NCBI RefSeq assembly: GCF_031081985.1
Contig: NZ_JARWSK010000001.1
Location: forward strand, 62,001-126,000
Direction of reading: 5' to 3'
Origin: Komagataeibacter xylinus
Lineage (GTDB): Bacteria; Pseudomonadota; Alphaproteobacteria; Acetobacterales; Acetobacteraceae
DNA: 64,000 bases
Shown piece after piece: positions 1-9,641 of this stretch. The stretch's first letter is position 1; every line of letters begins with the position of its first letter. The notes below the pieces were generated by a model. The model was not told the origin of the DNA. It saw nothing but the letters and a program-made list of their open reading frames with translations, and did not search any database. The position numbers and the translations under genes were made by a program.

Positions 1-155
<155 letters not shown>

Positions 156-156
<1 letters not shown>

Positions 157-827
157 TGCGTATCCTTATTGTGGAAGATGAACATGACCTTGGGGCGGCC
201 GTGCAGGAACGCGTGCGGCTGGACGGGCATGCCGTGGACCGGTTCACGACACTCGAAGACGCACGCGCGGCCATGGCCACCGTGGAATACGACTTCATGC
301 TGCTCGACCTTGGCCTGCCGGATGGCAACGGGCGCGACCTGCTGCGCGAGATCCGCCGGACATCATCGAATATCGCCATCCTCATCACCACGGCGGAGGA
401 CCAGATCAGCGACCGCATTGCAGGGCTGAGCGAGGGGGCGGACGACTATATCGTCAAGCCCTATGACTTGAACGAGCTCGTGGCCCGCATCGCCGCCGTG
501 GGCCGCCGGTATGCATCACCGCGCAGGCAGGCGCGCTGCCGCGTGGGCGACATCACGATAGACCGGGAAAACCGTTCGGTGTCGCGTGGCGGCGGGCGGC
601 TGGATCTGACCGCGCGGGAATGGGCGATCATGGAACTGCTGTCGCGCAGTCCGGGCCGGATCTATTCGCGCCAGCAGATTGATACCGCGCTGTACGCGCT
701 GGACCGGGACGTGGACAGCAACACGGTGGAGGTATTCATAAGCCGCCTGCGCAAGAAGGTGGGCAATGCCGTCATCCGGACCGTGCGCGGGCGCGGATAC
801 TGCCTGGCGGACGGAATGGCGGAATGA
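156..827 (+). CDS. OmpR/CusR-type response regulator
   Basis: This 223-residue protein has an N-terminal receiver domain (1-115) with the acidic pocket near residues 7-8, probable phosphoacceptor Asp51 (LLDLGLPDG) and conserved Lys101 (VKPYD). A winged-helix DNA-binding domain follows (130-220, ending RTVRGRGYCL). It starts inside the stop codon of the upstream RND pump and overlaps the sensor kinase by 4 bases (ATGA), so the three genes probably form one operon. By context it likely controls metal efflux genes; the metal is unknown. It is closely similar along its whole length to the regulator at 43922-44593. Confidence 0.92.
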
Positions 828-2161
828 AAAGCTGGAGCCTGTCTACACGCATCATCAGCAGTGTACTCATGGTCGTCATACTGGGGCTGCTTGTCCTCAG
901 CTTCGCCGTGGGCGGATTTACCCGTTACGAGGTGACGGAACGGCTGGACAATTCCCTGCAGGAGGTTTCCGAGCGCCTGCAGACGGCGGTGGCGACGCGA
1001 CTGCACGATTCCGGCGCGGCGCCATCCATCGCCTGGCTGCCGGAGGTCGGGCCGCGCACATTGGCCTATCAGATCGTGGACGTGACCGGGCATGTCGTGC
1101 TGCGTTCCCAGAATGCCCCGCAGGATGCATTCGAGCGCGCGTGGCGGACCGGGTTTGCCAATGTTCCGCATTTTCGCGTTTATGTCGCGTCACCCGTGGC
1201 GGAGAAATACCGTGTCCTTGTGGGGGAACCGACCTTCCACCGGCGCGAGGCCGTCCGGCGCGCGATGCTGATCTCTGTCGTGCCCATGCTGCTTTTCCTG
1301 CCGGTGATCTGGTTGCTGGTGCGCCTGATCGTGCGGCGCGCCCTGCGCCCGCTGGACCGCCTGCATGACGAGATGCGCGCACGTGGCAGCGGCAACCTCC
1401 AGCCCATTCCGCCCCTTGACCTGCCTGATGAACTGATTTCCATCCAGCGCGCGATCAATACGTTGCTGGCGCGACTGGAGGCGGCGCTTTCTACCGAGCG
1501 GGCTTTTGCCGCCAGCGCCGCGCATGAACTGCGCAACCCGCTGGCCGCGCTGCTGGCACAGGTGCAGATGCTGGGCCGGATGGTGCCCGCAGGATCGGAT
1601 GCGTACAGGCGGGTGGACATCATTGGCGACCGGACCCGCCGCTTGGGGCGCACGGTGGAAAAGCTGCTGCAGTTTTCACGCGCCTCGTCCGGTGTCGCCT
1701 TCCGGCGTGACCGTTTTGACCTGCTGACCGTTGTGCATGTGCTGGTCGATGACCTTGGCCATAACCCGCATGATGGCCGGAGTATCGGCCTGACACCCAA
1801 TGGTGTTGACCATATATTCGTGCATGGCGACATGGACGCTACCGGCATCATGCTGCGCAACCTGCTTGAGAACGCCCTGCTGCATGGGAGGGACAGCGCA
1901 CCCGTGCGGGTGGCTGTCCTGCCTGGTGGTGGCATTGACATCACCAATGACTGCCCCGCGCTGCCACCGGACGTGCTGGCGCGCCTGACCAGCCCGTTCG
2001 TGCGCGGCGGCAGCGGGGCACGTGGCAGCGGCCTTGGCCTGGCCATCGCCAGCAATATCGCAGCCCAGATGGACGTGACCCTGCGCCTGCGCTCCCCGCT
2101 GCCCGGGTCGGCGCGGGGATTTGGCGTATGCCTTACCTTTCCCGCTGCCGAGGTTGCATGA
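824..2161 (+). CDS. Membrane sensor histidine kinase (partner of the preceding regulator)
   Basis: The 445 residues show two membrane segments (about 10-32 and 149-170) around a periplasmic loop of about 115 residues, a HAMP linker, a HisKA region with the phosphorylated His234 (AAHELRNP), an N box (NLLENALLHG) and a G2 box (GSGLGLAIA). It autophosphorylates and passes phosphate to the regulator encoded 4 bases upstream. The organisation matches CusS-like sensors that detect metal or envelope stress. The periplasmic loop has no obvious Cys/His cluster, so the ligand is not evident. The kinase at 44590-45936 is a paralogue with the same architecture. Confidence 0.92.
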   Translation: MKSWSLSTRIISSVLMVVILGLLVLSFAVGGFTRYEVTERLDNSLQEVSERLQTAVATRLHDSGAAPSIAWLPEVGPRTLAYQIVDVTGHVVLRSQNAPQDAFERAWRTGFANVPHFRVYVASPVAEKYRVLVGEPTFHRREAVRRAMLISVVPMLLFLPVIWLLVRLIVRRALRPLDRLHDEMRARGSGNLQPIPPLDLPDELISIQRAINTLLARLEAALSTERAFAASAAHELRNPLAALLAQVQMLGRMVPAGSDAYRRVDIIGDRTRRLGRTVEKLLQFSRASSGVAFRRDRFDLLTVVHVLVDDLGHNPHDGRSIGLTPNGVDHIFVHGDMDATGIMLRNLLENALLHGRDSAPVRVAVLPGGGIDITNDCPALPPDVLARLTSPFVRGGSGARGSGLGLAIASNIAAQMDVTLRLRSPLPGSARGFGVCLTFPAAEVA

Positions 2162-2927
2162 TGATCCTGTGGCGATGGGAACGGATATGCCGGGCGCATC
2201 CTGTTCACGCGCGCCACGTCCCTGTTCAACAGCCTTGTGGAAAGCTGTTTGCCTTGAATAGCATGTTTCTGAAGCCTGTCGCGGCCGCAGATGTATTCTG
2301 GCTGATGTCTGCCGGCTGCGCCATGTGACGGCAAAGGCCATGGATGGAGCATACACGATCTTGCCGCAGGGGCCGGGACAGCGCTGGTGGCGGCATCGCC
2401 TGATGCGCACGGTTCCATGGCATCTGGCGCGGGTTCTTGATGATGTCCGCCCGCGGTATCCCGCCTTCAGGCTGCACGACCATCCATGGCGTGACTTGGG
2501 TCTGATAGGTCAGTTCCAGATGATATTCGGTGCCCTGCATGGGCAGATCCGCGCACCTGTCTGCTTGGGCAAGGCGGGAACTGGCCGCCCCTAGGTTCAG
2601 GACGCATAGCCAGAACATGACGGTTGTGGCGAGGCAGATGGTTGGGAAGAATACGGACGGGCATCTGTCGTAGCGGCTTGCAACCCGCCGCCAGTCCTTG
2701 AACCTTCCGAACATGATCTGGATGTAATTGCGGTGTTTATATTTTCTCTATACCTGCGATCTCGTAGCATCCATTGTGCTGCAGGAAGACTGTCCAGCAG
2801 GGTAGCAGCACCAGTATAACTGGATCAGATTTCCGTAGTCGAATCAATGGATACTGAGACCAAACCAAAGAAACGTAGTGTCTTTATATATTACCCATGT
2901 TGTATCTTTTGAATACGGTTTTTTGGA
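2162..2927. other. Intergenic region with decayed insertion-sequence DNA
   Basis: No intact gene is seen. The middle holds the 3' end of an IS5-type transposase on the minus strand (separate entry). The rest has several short overlapping ORFs on both strands with no recognisable protein. The region separates the two-component operon from the convergent TonB receptor gene. Confidence 0.6.
2580..2738 (-). pseudogene. IS5-family (IS1031-like) transposase, C-terminal remnant
   Basis: Read on the minus strand this stretch encodes the conserved C-terminal signature of IS5-group transposases: a HRN motif, then MFGRFKDWRRVASRYDRCP and a hydrophobic end (TVMFWL). A stop codon lies just upstream in the same frame, and the catalytic DDE part is absent, so it is a fragment. 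Without the ends of the element I could not find terminal repeats. IS1031-type elements are common in Komagataeibacter, which fits the proposed host. Confidence 0.7.
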
Positions 2928-5201
2928 TCAGAGATCAGCACTGATCGAAAACTTGAAGGTCTCCGGGTCACCCATGACCAGGTCACTCTGGTAAACCGAT
3001 GCCCAGTAGCGCTGGTTGCCAATGTTATCGACCTCGAAGCGCGCGGTCAGCGGTTTTTTTGCCGCAAGGAAGGTATAGCGCGCGCCAAGATCGAAACGTG
3101 ACCACGCAGGCAGGTGCGCCGTGTTCATGCTGTTGAACTGCTGCTTGCCGGTACTGATGACACGGCCGACCAGCGTCAGCCCCTTCACGAACGGCACGTC
3201 ATATTCAAGGTTGCCGTTGATGGTATAGTTCGGCACGCCGATCACGGTTTTGCCGTCATATGTGCCGCCTGCCGTATGCATCTGCTTCGCATCGATCAGC
3301 GTCAGCCCGCCATTGAAGCGCAGGCCGCGCAGGATCTCGCCATTGAAGGTCAGTTCCATGCCCCGGTTCCGCTGCCGGCCGTCCTGCGTGTAAATTTCCT
3401 GCCCGGTATTGCCATAGGCTTCGGTCATGCCCTGCGGCATGGCGGTCTGGAAAAACGCGACACCGGCGGCAAAGCGGCCCACGTCATATTTGGCGCCCAC
3501 CTCGTACTGTGTGCTCTGGTACGGGGCGAAGACCTGCCCGGCATTAACGTAGGTTGCCCCCACCGTCTGCCCCGCCGACAGGCCCTGAATACGGTTGAAA
3601 TACAAGGCTGCATGTTTGACCGGATGAATGACAAGGCCGATGACGGGCGAGAACGCCGCCGCATCGTAATGGCTGCTCAACGTGCCGGTGCCATAGGCAA
3701 AGGAATCCGACAGGATATCCTGGTACCGGAAGCCGCCCGTGAGCGCGATGCGGTCATGCCAGAAGGTCATCGTATCCGACAGGAAGAGACTGTACAGCTT
3801 GTTCCATGCCACCCGGCCAGGGTCATTCATGTTCCCCCGGGCATAGGTTTCCGCAGGAGTGAACTGCGTGGGGCTGTAGATGTTGCCTGCCTGGGATGTC
3901 AGGCTCATGGCGTAGGCGGCGTCCGATTCCTCCCATATCGCGGAGCCGCCCGCGTTGATTTCATGCCTGATGGGACCGGTGGTGACATGCGCATGGATAC
4001 CGGCCTGCGTGGCCTCGTTCATGACGTTGTACGCATCCGCCATGGCGCCGACATTGCCTGCCCCGGTTACGGAATCCGTCAACGTGGTGGTGGCGTAATT
4101 ACCCATCTCATTACCGCCCTGCGCGCCGAATTTGCCATATGCGGTAATGTGGCTGCCAAAATCATGTTCGATGTTCAGTGTGCCGAACAGGTAGCTCAGG
4201 TCGCTATAGGCCCAGCGCTGGCCCCAGTTTGCGGAAGGAGAGGTGGCCTTCGGCGCAGGCATGCCGGTTGCCAGGCTGGAGACGATGATGGCACTACGCC
4301 CACCAAAGACCTGCTGTTTCTGGTAATTCATGTTCATGTCGATGCGCGTGTTGTCGTTATGCCAGTCAAAGGCCACGCCAAGGGCCACGTCGTCGCGCCG
4401 CTCGCCCCTGATCGCCGTCTCCCCATCCATGCCGGCAGCATTGAAGCGGAGACCGAAGGCATGGTCGTGGCCAAACCGGCGGCTTACATCAAATGCGCCA
4501 CCACCCTGACCGCTGCTGGTGTAATCGCCGGTAATGCGCGTGATATCCGTCGCTGCCGCACGCTTGGGGATCAGGTTGACATTGCCGCCAACGGCCGACC
4601 CGCCGGGGGCCGCGCCATTGAGGAAGGCACTGGCGCCGTTGAGCACCTGTACTGAATCATAAAGCTGGGGCGAGACAAGCTGGCGTGGGGTCACGCCATA
4701 CAGGCCGTCAATGGCTACGTCATCGCCATACAGCGTGAACCCGCGGATCTGGAACAGTTGCGCGTAATTGCCATACCCCATGGTGGTGCGCACGGTGGGA
4801 TCGTTCAGCAGCACATCGCCCAGTGTCTGTGACTGCTGGTTCAGGATCAGGCTGGAATTGTAGCTGCGGATGTTGAAGGGCACGTCGAGGCCCTTCTTCT
4901 TTCCAAGTGCGCCCAGATCCCCCCCGCTGCTGACATACATGCGGTTCTGGCGGGCCGCTGTGACGACGATGTCCTCGTGCTGGCCGGGCGCGGCGTCAGG
5001 CGTGTCTTTGGCGTTCGCATCCGCGCCCTTTGCCACAACATTGCCAGGTGATGCATCGGCGGGAGAAGAAGACCGGGCTTTTTTATGCACGGGATCAGAC
5101 GCGTCTGTGGCAGCGGTCGCTGCCACCCGACCATCAACGCCGAGCAGCAGGCTGGATGCGAGGACGGTGGTCAGGCAAAGCGCACGAGGATTCATTATCA
5201 A
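2928..5201 (-). CDS. TonB-dependent siderophore receptor
   Basis: A 757-residue outer-membrane receptor. It has a signal peptide (about 1-30), a low-complexity Ala/Asp-rich linker, a TonB-box-like segment (EDIVVTA near residue 78), and a plug domain with typical motifs (VLLNDPTVR, QIRGFTLYGDDVAIDGLYG, VQVLNGASAFLNG). A long beta-barrel follows. The plug resembles ferric-siderophore receptors. The last residue is Leu rather than the usual Phe/Trp. A Fur-like dyad lies about 30 bases upstream of the start, which suggests iron repression. No siderophore biosynthesis or periplasmic uptake genes are adjacent, so the ligand is probably an exogenous ferric siderophore; that part is inference. Confidence 0.9.
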   Translation of the reverse strand: MIMNPRALCLTTVLASSLLLGVDGRVAATAATDASDPVHKKARSSSPADASPGNVVAKGADANAKDTPDAAPGQHEDIVVTAARQNRMYVSSGGDLGALGKKKGLDVPFNIRSYNSSLILNQQSQTLGDVLLNDPTVRTTMGYGNYAQLFQIRGFTLYGDDVAIDGLYGVTPRQLVSPQLYDSVQVLNGASAFLNGAAPGGSAVGGNVNLIPKRAAATDITRITGDYTSSGQGGGAFDVSRRFGHDHAFGLRFNAAGMDGETAIRGERRDDVALGVAFDWHNDNTRIDMNMNYQKQQVFGGRSAIIVSSLATGMPAPKATSPSANWGQRWAYSDLSYLFGTLNIEHDFGSHITAYGKFGAQGGNEMGNYATTTLTDSVTGAGNVGAMADAYNVMNEATQAGIHAHVTTGPIRHEINAGGSAIWEESDAAYAMSLTSQAGNIYSPTQFTPAETYARGNMNDPGRVAWNKLYSLFLSDTMTFWHDRIALTGGFRYQDILSDSFAYGTGTLSSHYDAAAFSPVIGLVIHPVKHAALYFNRIQGLSAGQTVGATYVNAGQVFAPYQSTQYEVGAKYDVGRFAAGVAFFQTAMPQGMTEAYGNTGQEIYTQDGRQRNRGMELTFNGEILRGLRFNGGLTLIDAKQMHTAGGTYDGKTVIGVPNYTINGNLEYDVPFVKGLTLVGRVISTGKQQFNSMNTAHLPAWSRFDLGARYTFLAAKKPLTARFEVDNIGNQRYWASVYQSDLVMGDPETFKFSISADL

Positions 5202-5231
5202 AGCTCATAGAATGATGTGTCCGTCCCTTAT

Positions 5232-5255
5232 TTCGCAATTGATAGTAATTTGCAA
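5232..5255. promoter_or_regulatory. Fur-like operator upstream of the siderophore receptor
   Basis: An imperfect dyad of TTGCAAATTA and CAATTGCGAA (minus-strand reading, 4-base centre) resembles the TGCAAAT...ATTTGCA-type sites reported for alphaproteobacterial Fur. It sits 31-54 bases before the receptor start, where a repressor would block transcription. Fourteen of 24 positions agree between the two strands. Confidence 0.45.
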
Positions 5256-5811
5256 TAGCAGGTGAGCAGCCATGCCGGTTCATGTGCCCGCAATTCGTCA
5301 TCAGGCCTAACTCCGATAGAGCCCGTCATGTCGCTGACGTTAATGAGCTTTATCCGCAGCTATTGCCTGGGTCCCGGCCATTACACGCAATCCGGGATGC
5401 ATCACGGGCCGCAGCAGATGCACGAACGTGAATGCCGCTTCGGCACTTTGCAATATTTTGTATCCGACGAGGCTTTGGCTGCCTGGCGTGAAAAGACGCC
5501 ATGCAAACCGCAACGGAAAGAATCCGAAACAGTTGCATCAGGCTCACCATGATCAGGGAGAACAAGGAACAGGCGCACTGCTCCGTGATATCATTATTGA
5601 CGTGATGGCATGCGCCCGGCTGCTACAGTTCAACCAGACGATCGAATTTGGAAATCCGGTCATGTCACGCTTTGGACGGCGAGGCGCGAAATAAACCATC
5701 CGCGCCAGGTGATCTTCTCAGGCCGCATACCGGATGCGGCTGGATTGCCTCAGGGCCTATGGCATATGGCATGAGGCGAGTTCACCCCGGCGAAAGCAGC
5801 GTGGGCTCATG
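5256..5811. other. Intergenic region, no recognisable gene
   Basis: Short overlapping ORFs occur on both strands (for example 5262-5552 plus and 5350-5565 minus), but none resembles a known family or has a convincing ribosome binding site. It may be decayed coding DNA. Nothing functional could be supported apart from the Fur-like site next to it and the terminator at its right edge. Confidence 0.4.
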
Positions 5812-5844
5812 AAAAAGACGACCACGTGTTTCATGACGGTCGTC
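5812..5844 (-). terminator. Rho-independent terminator of the DMT transporter gene
   Basis: On the minus strand a 7-bp stem (GACGACC/GGTCGTC, 5817-5844) is followed by TTTTT (5816-5812). It lies 34 bases beyond the stop codon of the minus-strand transporter gene, as expected for its terminator. Confidence 0.65.
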
Positions 5845-5877
5845 GGGCTTATGGCTGTATGGCTGGTGTATTGTATT

Positions 5878-6813
5878 TCAGGCGAACGGATAGGGGCCAC
5901 ATGGCGGTTGAACTACTCGCTGCTGCTTTATGATCGCGATCCTGGTGGCAACACGAGGATAGGCCCATTTGAACACACCTGACGCGATAATCACCGCGAT
6001 GCCCACAAAGGTCCATTCATCCAGTGGTTCATGAAAGACATAGAAACTGAAGGCCACGGCCCAGAGCATCTGGCTGTATTGCGGCAGGGCGATCGCGCTG
6101 GCCGTAGCACGGGTCGCGGCCATCATCATGAGCAGTTGCCCGAGTGCGGCAAGGAAGCCATAGCCGAACAGGAACATCCAGATCGTGGCCCCCTGCGGCC
6201 AGCTTGCGTGGGCCACCATCAGGGCGCCATTGCCCAGCAGCGGGCCGCACAGGCTGGAACTGAACATGGACAGGCGCGGCGTGTTGCGCCCCGACATCCG
6301 GTAGGCAATGACGCATACGGCATTGGCAACCGCCGAGATCAGCGCACACAGATGCCCGAAGTGGAGCGCACGCAGGCCGGGCCGCAGCACGATCAGCACG
6401 CCGACAAAACCCGCGATGACCGACAGCCACCCCAGCGTGGATACTTTCTCCCGTAGCAGCACGACCGAGAGGACGGTCACGAAAAGCGGCATGAGGAAAA
6501 TGAGCGAAAAGGCTTCCGGCATGGGCAGGAGCATGAAGGCTTCGACGCTTGCTGCCGTGGCAGCAAAGGTGGCGGCCGCCCGCACCAGCCACATGACCGG
6601 CTGCCGGATCACGAACAGGTCAAGGTAGGATTCGTTTTGCCCCCGGATGAAGGGGATGAGCAGCAGGCCAAAAACACCACCGAAAAACGCGACCTCAAAC
6701 GGGTCGATCTGCCCCGCGAGCAGCTTGGAATAGGCATCACTGATCGAAAACGAGGCGTATGCCGCGAATGCCAGCATCATGCCCGCCGAAAGACCGGTAT
6801 TCTTCATCCGCAC
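5878..6813 (-). CDS. DMT-superfamily (EamA) transporter
   Basis: A 311-residue, strongly hydrophobic protein with about ten membrane helices arranged as two EamA repeats. Examples are the N-terminal AYASFSISDAYSKLLAG helix, FLMPLFVTVLSVVLL, and the second repeat ending in WTFVGIAVIIASGVF. Members of this family export amino acids, metabolites or drugs; the substrate cannot be read from sequence. The gene stands alone and is followed by a terminator. A decayed, internally deleted copy of its central part is present at 40965-41155, so the locus has been partly duplicated. Confidence 0.85.
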   Translation of the reverse strand: MRMKNTGLSAGMMLAFAAYASFSISDAYSKLLAGQIDPFEVAFFGGVFGLLLIPFIRGQNESYLDLFVIRQPVMWLVRAAATFAATAASVEAFMLLPMPEAFSLIFLMPLFVTVLSVVLLREKVSTLGWLSVIAGFVGVLIVLRPGLRALHFGHLCALISAVANAVCVIAYRMSGRNTPRLSMFSSSLCGPLLGNGALMVAHASWPQGATIWMFLFGYGFLAALGQLLMMMAATRATASAIALPQYSQMLWAVAFSFYVFHEPLDEWTFVGIAVIIASGVFKWAYPRVATRIAIIKQQRVVQPPCGPYPFA

Positions 6814-7362
6814 TGCTCACGAAAAAATTGTTCAGGCGCAGATATGGATGCCAGAGGGGAAAGACCAGCGCTTGTCGGTAAATCCAGTCATGCGTTTTGT
6901 GCAGCGGATTTTATATGACGCGCCCATTTTTTTCGGGTAGCAGATTGCGCCCGAAAATCATGGCTTGCCCCTGTAACAGGGGGTAAACCGTAAAGAAGTT
7001 TTTGGTGAAGCTTTTTGCAAAAAGCTTCGAAAGAAACGCTTACCTATGCCAGCCCCTAAATTAATAGATCCAGAGCCTGGGCATTGCCCGTCCTGTCCGC
7101 GGCCAGTCCGTTGCCTGCCTCCATATTTTTCCGATCAGAAACTGTCCCGAATGAACAGCTACGTCAATTTTTGCCTGAAGTGAATGGATGGGTGTCGGCT
7201 TGCGATGCAATCGTGGCGTATGAAGGCAATGTGAAGCCGTCGTGATTGATGCGCTTGCATCTGTGGACACCGGGCGGTTGTCGGTAACATGGCCAACGGG
7301 GTATGATCGCCTGTCAGGGGGCGATGGCGGCTTCTGGCGTCGAAGAGGGACAGTAGCGGCCG
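6814..7362. other. Divergent intergenic region before the LOV regulator
   Basis: About 550 bases without a supported gene. It contains copy 1 of the dispersed hairpin repeat (6991-7040) and must hold the promoters of the leftward DMT gene and the rightward LOV-HTH gene. Minus-strand ORFs within it (7061-7270, 7159-7623) look like chance frames. Confidence 0.5.
6991..7040 (+). repeat. Dispersed intergenic hairpin repeat, copy 1
   Basis: AAAGAAGTTTTTGGT leads into the inverted repeat GAAGCTTTTT-GC-AAAAAGCTTC (7007-7028), followed by GAAAGAA. Nearly the same block occurs at 16386-16463 (inverted), 40831-40910 and 47102-47217. All lie between genes. Confidence 0.85.
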
Positions 7363-7944
7363 ATGGCTATTTCCGACATGATCGCCGACAGCATGGTGGC
7401 CGCCGTTATCAGTAATCCAAGACTGCCAGACAATCCGATCATAGAGTGCAACGCGGCGTTCGAGGCGTTGACCGGCTACACGCGCGGAGAAGTCATCGGT
7501 CGCAACTGCCGTTTTCTGACCGGCCAGGGAACGGAACCGGAGTTGGTCGAGGCCCTGCGTGCAGGTATTCGCGCGCAGCGCCCGGTCATGGTCGAGATTC
7601 TCAACTACAAAAAGGACGGCCATCCTTTTCGCAATGCCGTGATGGTGGCGCCGATATTCGACAGCGAGGGGAAACTTCAGTATTTCCTCGGCTCCCAGAT
7701 GCAGATTCCAGATGAGGCCTGCGAGAGGCGCGCGGTGGCCGCGCGGGTCAAGGTCGAACGGCTATCGCCCCGTCAACGCGCCGTGTTGCTGGCGATGACA
7801 CAGGGTCAGCGCAACAAGCAGATCGCCCATGCGCTGGCATTGTCCGAGCGTACGGTCAAAATGCATCGTGCCGCCATGTTGCGTGCCCTGGGCGTGCAGA
7901 CGACCGCCGATGCCATGCGCCTTGCGATCGAAGCGGGGTTCTGA
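7363..7944 (+). CDS. LOV-HTH blue-light-type transcriptional regulator
   Basis: A 193-residue protein. Residues about 10-115 form a PAS/LOV domain carrying the photoactive-cysteine motif GRNCRFLTG (Cys49), which in LOV proteins binds flavin and forms a cysteinyl adduct in blue light. Other LOV features are NAAFEALTGY before it and NYKKDGHPF and FLGSQ after it. Residues about 131-193 are a LuxR-type helix-turn-helix (LSPRQRAVL, NKQIAHALALSERTVKMHRAAML). This is the architecture of the light-activated DNA-binding protein EL222. The gene is 59 bases upstream of a photolyase on the same strand, so light control of that operon and of its neighbours is likely by inference. The distinctive Cys and HTH make the family call strong. 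Confidence 0.88.
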   Translation: MAISDMIADSMVAAVISNPRLPDNPIIECNAAFEALTGYTRGEVIGRNCRFLTGQGTEPELVEALRAGIRAQRPVMVEILNYKKDGHPFRNAVMVAPIFDSEGKLQYFLGSQMQIPDEACERRAVAARVKVERLSPRQRAVLLAMTQGQRNKQIAHALALSERTVKMHRAAMLRALGVQTTADAMRLAIEAGF

Positions 7945-8003
7945 TGGAAACCTGCCCCCAAGGTCAGGCTTCGCGCGGGGAGGCTGCATGCTAGGCTTTC
8001 AAT

Positions 8004-9512
8004 ATGAAACGCATGGTCCTTGTTCTGGGCGATCAACTGACGCCGACACTCTCCTCCCTTCGGGCGGCTGACCGGTCAGGCGATGTGGTGCTGATGGCGG
8101 AGGTCGCCACTGAAACCACCTATATCCGCCATCACAAGAAAAAGATTGCGCTGGTGCTGGCGGCGATGCGGCATTTCGCGGCGGAATTGCGTGAAGCCGG
8201 CTGGCATGTCGACTACGTCACCCTGTGCGATCCGGCCAATTCCGGCAGTCTGGGCGGGGAGGTCAGACGGGCCTGCGCCCGGCATGGGGCAACGCATGTG
8301 CTGGCAACCGAACCCGGCGAGTGGCGGTTGATGCGCGACATGGCCCAATGGCCATCCACCACCTTGCTGCCTGATGACCGTTTTGTGGCCGACCGCTACG
8401 GCTTTGCCACCTGGGCTGAAAAACGCGCGGGCCTGCGCATGGAGCATTTCTACCGGCTGATGCGCCGCAAGACTGGCCTGTTGATGGAAGGCAACCAGCC
8501 TGCCGGGGGAAAATGGAATTTCGACCACGACAATCGCAACCCCGCACCCGGTCCGCTGGGCCTGCCACAGCCGCTGCGTTTTGAGCCCGATGCCATCACC
8601 CGTGAGGTGCTGGAGATGGTGGCCACGTGTTTCCCCGATCATTTCGGGGATCTGACACCTTTCTGGTTCGCCGCGACCCGCGCCGGGGCCGAGGCCGCCT
8701 TTGCCCATTTCCTGCGCCATGGGCTGCATGATTTCGGCCACTACCAGGATGCCATGCTCAGCGGGCATCGTTTTCTGTGTCATTCGGTGGTGTCGGCCTA
8801 TCTCAACCTTGGGCTGCTTGACCCGCTGGCAATGTGCCGTGCGGTCGAGATCGAATGGCGTGCCGGGCGGGTGCCGCTCAACAGCGCGGAAGGATTCATC
8901 CGCCAGGTCATCGGCTGGCGCGAGTTCGTGCGCGGCGTTTACTGGTGGCGCGGGCCGGATTATGCGCACAGCAACGTGCTGGATGCCCATCGGCCCCTGC
9001 CAGCGTTTTACTGGAGCGCCGACACGCCCATGCACTGCGTGCGGGCCTGTGTGACCCAGACGCGTGAGGAAGCCTACGCCCACCATATCCAGCGGCTGAT
9101 GGTCACCGGCAATTTCGCGCTGCTTGCCGGTATCGACCCGCATGCGCTGCATGAATGGTATCTGGCCGTCTATGCGGATGCGTTCGAGTGGGTCGAACTG
9201 CCCAACACCATCGGCATGAGCCAGTTTGCCGATGGCGGTCTGCTGGCCAGCAAGCCCTATGCGGCCAGCGGTGCGTATATCGACCGCATGAGCGATTATT
9301 GCGGAGCTTGCACCTACGATGTCAGGGCAAAGGAGGGACCGAAAGCCTGCCCGTTCAACCTGCTTTACTGGCATTTCATCGCGCGGCATGCCGACCAATT
9401 GCGCCACAATCCACGCATGGTGCAGATGGTGCGCACATGGGAGCGCTTCACGCCCGAAAAACAGGCCCGGCTAACGCGTGACGCCGGGCGGTTTCTCGCT
9501 ACCCTTGGCTGA
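8004..9512 (+). CDS. phrB: Iron-sulfur bacterial cryptochrome/photolyase (FeS-BCP, PhrB-like)
   Basis: A 502-residue photolyase-related protein. The N-terminal Rossmann half begins MVLVLGDQL, and the C-terminal FAD-binding half includes [15 protein letters not shown] and [14 protein letters not shown]. The four cysteines expected for the [4Fe-4S] cluster of the PhrB group are present: Cys349 (or Cys345), Cys433, Cys436 and Cys449 (YCGACTYD...ACPFN). PhrB of Agrobacterium repairs (6-4) photoproducts in light. It lies directly downstream of the LOV-HTH regulator and ends inside the convergent DUF2256 gene (42-base overlap). Whether this one repairs DNA or signals cannot be decided from sequence. 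Confidence 0.93.
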   Translation: MKRMVLVLGDQLTPTLSSLRAADRSGDVVLMAEVATETTYIRHHKKKIALVLAAMRHFAAELREAGWHVDYVTLCDPANSGSLGGEVRRACARHGATHVLATEPGEWRLMRDMAQWPSTTLLPDDRFVADRYGFATWAEKRAGLRMEHFYRLMRRKTGLLMEGNQPAGGKWNFDHDNRNPAPGPLGLPQPLRFEPDAITREVLEMVATCFPDHFGDLTPFWFAATRAGAEAAFAHFLRHGLHDFGHYQDAMLSGHRFLCHSVVSAYLNLGLLDPLAMCRAVEIEWRAGRVPLNSAEGFIRQVIGWREFVRGVYWWRGPDYAHSNVLDAHRPLPAFYWSADTPMHCVRACVTQTREEAYAHHIQRLMVTGNFALLAGIDPHALHEWYLAVYADAFEWVELPNTIGMSQFADGGLLASKPYAASGAYIDRMSDYCGACTYDVRAKEGPKACPFNLLYWHFIARHADQLRHNPRMVQMVRTWERFTPEKQARLTRDAGRFLATLG

Positions 9513-9641
9513 GCGGCAGCGGTCTGAGCAGTAGCGCACGGCCTCCCAGTCGCGCGCCCATTTCTTGCGCCACGCGAAGGGCCGCCCGCAGGTGGCGCAG
9601 GGCTTGCTGGGCAGGTCGGCTTTCCTGCGCATCTTTACCAT
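9471..9641 (-). CDS. DUF2256 small zinc-ribbon-like protein
   Basis: A 56-residue protein with [14 protein letters not shown]...YCSDRCR, i.e. two Cys pairs that probably bind zinc. DUF2256 proteins are typically encoded next to cryptochrome/photolyase genes, as here; their role is unknown. I chose the ATG at 9641 because it is preceded by GGAGAAAGG at good spacing and overlaps the stop of the upstream SDR gene (ATGGTAA), giving translational coupling. An in-frame ATG 21 bases upstream is possible but lacks such a site. The 3' end overlaps the convergent photolyase gene. Confidence 0.85.
   Translation of the reverse strand: MVKMRRKADLPSKPCATCGRPFAWRKKWARDWEAVRYCSDRCRSAKGSEKPPGVTR

Noticed and set aside
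1180-2418. Minus-strand ORF (412 codons) over the first histidine kinase
   Set aside because: Ser/Arg-rich shadow frame without domain motifs; the kinase is on the plus strand.
3114-4655. Long plus-strand ORF (513 codons) inside the siderophore receptor gene
   Set aside because: It is the antisense shadow of the receptor, with no recognisable domain and composition typical of a complementary frame in GC-rich DNA.
5262-5694. Short ORFs upstream of the siderophore receptor, considered as a FecR-like or uptake gene
   Set aside because: No helix-turn-helix, membrane segment or family motif; overlapping frames on both strands suggest chance or decay.
8076-9407. Minus-strand ORF (443 codons) within the photolyase gene
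   Set aside because: Antisense shadow; the plus-strand frame carries all photolyase motifs.
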